64,000 nucleotides of DNA from Isochrysis galbana (lineage: Eukaryota > Haptophyta > Isochrysidales > Isochrysidaceae): contig CM030933.1 of assembly GCA_018136815.1 (NCBI GenBank), positions 6,177,137-6,241,136 of the forward strand, read 5' to 3'. Position numbers and translations under genes: made by a program. Below the pieces are notes generated by a model. It was not told the origin of the DNA. It did not search any database and saw only the letters and a program-made list of their open reading frames with translations. Every line of letters starts with the position of its first letter. Position 1 is the first letter of the stretch. Positions 60,779 to 64,000 of this stretch are shown here, one piece after another.

Positions 60779-61367
60779 CAGGGTGGTTCGCAAGATTCAA
60801 GGACACCGCAACAAGCTCCTCTACCACTATAGTGGACCCTACCGCATTGCTGAGGCGCTTGGCGCTGGCCGCTACCGACTACGCGACCAAGAAAATCGCC
60901 TCCTCTCTGAGGAGGTGCATGTGACTAACCTCCGTCCCTACTACTATACCCTCACAGATGAAGATCCTGTCCAAACAGATGAGTATCTCGTTGATTCCCT
61001 CCTTGACCGCAAGGGTCGAGGCGATTCAAGGCAGTATCTCGTCAGATGGCGTGGCTACGCGAAAGCTGCGGCCACATGGGAGCCGCTAGCCGAACTGCTT
61101 CGCCGCTGCGAGTCGCTCGTCACCGCCTATGATGATGCTCACCCCTTCCCGCCTCTTCGTAAGCCTCAGATGAGAAAGCGGGCTGCAGAATTACAATCTC
61201 AGACCGCCTCAACTCCACCGACGTCGCACGCGATCGAAGCTCCCGTGGGATCCGAGACCACCGGCTCGGATCATCAGGCCCCGCGTGTTTTCCTGGGTGT
61301 CGTTGTCCGTCGTCCTATCGTCAGTCGTCATCCGTCGCTCTCGCTCTCGTCGCTCTCGCTCTCGTAA
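60750..61367 (+). mobile_element. Gypsy integrase C-terminus with chromodomain
   Basis: Continues the same pol after a one-base shift near the C6 run at 60754-60760. It reads FAPGDRVVRKIQGHRNKLLY, HYSGPYRIAEALGAGRYRLR and EEVHVTNLRPYY (GPY/F-type module), then the chromodomain DEYLVDSLLDRKGRGDSRQY, LVRWRGYAKAAATWEP. The chromodomain directs integration to modified chromatin, which defines chromoviruses. The last 60 residues become Ser/Leu-rich and look like read-through into flanking DNA. Confidence 0.85.
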
Positions 61368-61369
61368 CA

Positions 61370-61850
61370 CTCGTACCCTACAATCTCTCCTTCCCTCGCC
61401 AGCCCCTGCCATCACAGCCCTCCTCTCATTCACCCTCGCCTCTCGCCGCTCGCTCGATGTCGCTCTCGCCGCCGTCCTCGCCCTCGCTCAAGCCCGCCTG
61501 CCCGCCTTCCTCTGCTGACGGGCCTCAGCCCGTCAGCGTCTCCGATGTCGTCTCTTCAGCCGCGCCTGCCGCCGGCTTGCCACCCTCCTCATTGCCCTCA
61601 GGCCCTATGGGCCACTTCAATTCGTCACCGCCGTGCGCTGGAACCTCGTCGAAGTCTGCGACCATTCGCCCCGCATGCGCGCTAACGCGCCGCCGCGAGG
61701 GGTGCATGTCGGCCGGAAGGAGGCTAAAATCTTCGCCGCGCGCTCGTCGATGACGCCAGCCTTCAGCATAAGGTTGGCGATCTCGGCCATGACCGCCTCG
61801 TAGGAGTCCGCCTGCGCCTTGGCTGTCTTGCCCTGCAGCGCCTTCAGGCT
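61370..61850. other. Between the gypsy fragment and the Sfi1-like gene
   Basis: Pyrimidine-rich, frames unconvincing. It may hold an LTR remnant or the first exon of the next gene; no LTR ends found. Confidence 0.35.
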
Positions 61851-61852
61851 GA

Positions 61853-64000
61853 GCGCGCGAGCGCGCGGACCTCGAGTTTTCCGTCGACGCGTCGAGCCAC
61901 GACGTCGCCAATGTAGTCGATCTGCTTGGACTCCGCGCCATCGCCGGCATGGCAGAGGCTCGTCTCCTCCGACTCCATGTGCTCCAGTATGAACTCGCCG
62001 ACCCTAAACAAATGCCTTTGGGGCTGCTGCCCGAGCGTTCCTCCGTCGAGCATGAACAATTTTGGAATGGATCCCTTTTTCCTCTCTACGGTTCAAACGA
62101 GACGACGCGGCGGCCGATGCGCGACGCGGTGGCCGCGCACCGGCAGCCGCTCTCCTTCGCGCAGTGGAGGGTGGACACGGCGGCGCAGTCGGAGCAGTCG
62201 AGTCAGACGGCGGTGGGATCGGCACTACTACCGCCTTCTCACCACCGCCCGCTCAGGCCCGAGCTCGACGGGAGCTGGAAATCACCTCCCATCGCTACGC
62301 ACAGCCACCCAAGGCAACAGCATATACAGCGTTGGGGGAGTGGCGAGGGCCTCGGCGAGGCCGATGGCGCTCGCACTTCTCTGAGCGAGCTAGATATACA
62401 GGAGATGCGTGCTCAAGCCGCCGCCGCCGTACTGCGCCGTGAGACGGCCAAAGCGGCCGCAGCCGCTCATCTGCGTGCATCGGAAGAGGCTGAGCTGACC
62501 TCAGAGGCGCTTGAAGCAGCAGGGCTACCACGCGCTCGGCGTGAAGAGCTCTTGCGTCTGCTGGAGTCGCCCATGCCCACGGTTCAGCGCGCTAGACGGC
62601 CTGTTTTTCATTCTGACGCCACAGCCTACGCCAAGCGAACCAGATATCTCGACTCAGATGTGGCAGACATCCCTCCTCGCATCTGCATCGCGTCGCCTCC
62701 AGCGCAGTCAGCCTCCTCCGCTACAGGTACAGGCAAAGTTGGGTCTGGCCGCCCTTCGCGATCGTATACCGCCTTTCAATCGGCCGTAGGCCTACCAGCT
62801 TCGGCGTCACATGTTCCAACTACGACTCGAGGCCTCGATCCATCTACACTTGGCAAGGGGCCATTGGAACATCTCCTTAAAGGTGACGTCTCCTTCTTCG
62901 GTGCTTCGCAAGATCTGGACTATTGTTATCGTGCAGTTGACGACAGCGCTGACTGCACCCGACGAGTGTTCTCTTGGTGGGTGACTGAGGCAGCCACCCG
63001 ACGCAAGCTAAGGCATTCTATTGCTCAGATTGTTTCCATCCGACGCAAACAAGCTTGGGGAGATTGGCGTTGTGCACAGCTGCGAGAAATGATACGTTCA
63101 ATAACGGAGGGGTATCGTGAAGAAGTGCGTGAGCAATCTCCGAGTTGCGCTCGTCGATTTGTTTCATGTTTGCCACTGGCCAACGCGTCGCAGAGCAACA
63201 GTTGGTGCACGACGGGCCGTCCTGACGCCTTCACCACTTTAGTTGCGGCGGTACTACATTCAACCGCTTCCAATGTAGACGGGGAGGGCCGGCTTGGCCA
63301 TCCCAGTGCCAGCTGTCAAAGGATAGATGGGATTGAGTCGCCGCGTATGTGCCCGTCTTCCAGAATGCTGCTCAGACGATGGCGACGGCGCTCTTCATCG
63401 CAGCAAGAGCAGCTCGCTCGTACACTTGCAGGATGGCGGCTACATGTACGCGCGTCACTTCGTCGATGGTCACGTGTGGCCAGCCTTGATTTGATGCTCG
63501 AATCGAGCCGACTCTATTGTACGGGCTTCCATCGCCGCCGGCATGCACTGAAGGCACTAATGCGCTGGCGCCAACGCACCGGTATGCTCAAGTATTGGGC
63601 GTCACGAGGGATGCTGCTACGGCGCGTGTGGGAGGGTATTACACGCCGGGTGCTTCAGAGCTGGTGGCAGGTGATCACAGCTGAAACCAGAAGAGAAGCT
63701 CAATTAATCGACATTGCAACGCGATGGGAGCTCGAGGCTGCTGTTGCGCGCCCATTCGACCGTATGCGCCGGCTACGAGCCGCAGCAATCAGCCACCGGC
63801 ACGCACGCGTTGAGCACACTGTACTCGTGAGGCGGGCAGCAGCTGTTGCTGCCTTTGAGCGTTGGGCTGCGCATGGGCGCGCTAAGAGAGCGTTCCTGAG
63901 CGTAGGACTACGCTGGCATGTACGCCGCTCCCTGGCCACCTGGTACAATCTTGTCTCGTGGTGTGCAGCAACCCGTCTTTTGCGCCAGCATATGCGCAAG
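61853..64000 (+). CDS. Long ORF with Sfi1-like (centrin-binding) repeats, runs off the window
   Basis: The frame is open without a stop from 61853 to the end of the window (about 716 codons); the first in-frame ATG is at 61949 (MAEARLLRLHVLQYELADPK). Coding-like text starts upstream of it (EFSVDASSHDVANVVDLLGL), so the start may be in an earlier exon. Residues up to about 330 are Ala/Gln/Ser-rich with a helical patch (ALEAAGLPRARREELLRLLE). From about 62950 on, units of 30-40 residues repeat a Trp/Arg pattern (FSWWVTEAATRRKLRH, LLRRWRRRSSSQQEQL, LAGWRLHVRASLRRWSRV, ALKALMRWRQRTG, VLQSWWQVITAETRRE, AAFERWAAHGRAKRAF, ATWYNLVSWC). This fits Sfi1-type repeats, long helices that bind centrin along basal-body or centrosome fibres. 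The 3' end is outside. Confidence 0.75.

Noticed and set aside
61525..61950. Minus-strand ORF near the Sfi1-like gene
   Set aside because: The plus frame over 61853-61990 reads as better protein and continues for 2 kb; the minus frame is a shadow.

Overview
This is nuclear DNA of a GC-rich unicellular eukaryote, most probably an alga with a complex (secondary) plastid. Genes carry short GT-AG introns (71-168 bp where I could place both ends). One spliced gene has the two-part presequence expected for a thylakoid-lumen protein, and an RlmN-type enzyme starts with a signal-like leader. Universal eukaryotic genes are present: LST8, AP-4 sigma, Prp31, an NKAP-type splicing factor and an ABCG transporter. 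The lineage (haptophyte or similar) is a guess from style, not something I can prove. Three 100-N assembly gaps lie at 4101-4200, 29201-29300 and 46338-46437.

Layout. 1-5.3 kb: repeat-rich DNA with a Fanzor/TnpB-like zinc-ribbon relic, a GTPase-like relic, several minisatellites and a gap. 5.35-6.6 kb: R3H protein gene. 6.6-8.9 kb: fragments of a LINE-like element. 9.0-10.24 kb: UIM protein with an acylation-type N-terminus. 10.3-12.9 kb: a frameshifted membrane-protein ORF and repeats. 12.9-13.6 kb: DOT1-like methyltransferase. 14.85 kb: small RING-H2 ORF. 15.0-17.1 kb: AT-richer island with a membrane protein and a broken coiled-coil ORF, whose two ends recur rearranged at 30.9-31.3 kb. 17.4-18.0 kb: PsbQ/Psb31-like lumen protein. 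18.2-20.5 kb: LINE 3' half split by an 859-bp hAT-type insertion. 21.0-22.6 kb: RlmN. 23.9-24.7 kb: HAD phosphatase-like protein. 25.2-27.4 kb: two more LINE copies. 27.9-29.6 kb: ABCG gene and a gene of unknown function meeting at a gap. 31.9-32.7 kb: prolyl 4-hydroxylase. 34.4-35.6 kb: LST8. 36.6-37.2 kb: hAT transposase. 38.6-39.2 kb: AP-4 sigma. 39.5-40.2 kb: CXC plus Tudor-like protein of transposon type. 42.9-44.3 kb: Prp31 with four frame breaks. 44.7-46.4 kb: AT-rich ORFs and a gypsy relic. 47.2-51.9 kb: 1.56-kilo-residue repeat and coiled-coil protein. 52.5-55.7 kb: gypsy relics and a 950-bp insertion with a 17-bp target duplication. 56.45-58.5 kb: zinc-knuckle/S1/NKAP fusion protein. 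58.6-61.4 kb: pogo-like transposase start joined to a gypsy integrase plus chromodomain. 61.85-64.0 kb: a long ORF with Sfi1-like repeats that runs off the window.

How it fits together. The housekeeping genes are spaced singly and separated by transposon debris. They do not form operons or an obvious cluster. Two proteins (47-52 kb and 62-64 kb) look cytoskeletal/centrosomal, and two (Prp31 and the NKAP fusion) are spliceosomal. The most interesting single object is the fusion of a ZCCHC17-like S1/zinc-knuckle module to an NKAP C-terminal domain. The mobile-element content is mixed: LINE, hAT, gypsy/chromovirus, pogo-like, Fanzor-like and an unclassified AT-rich island.
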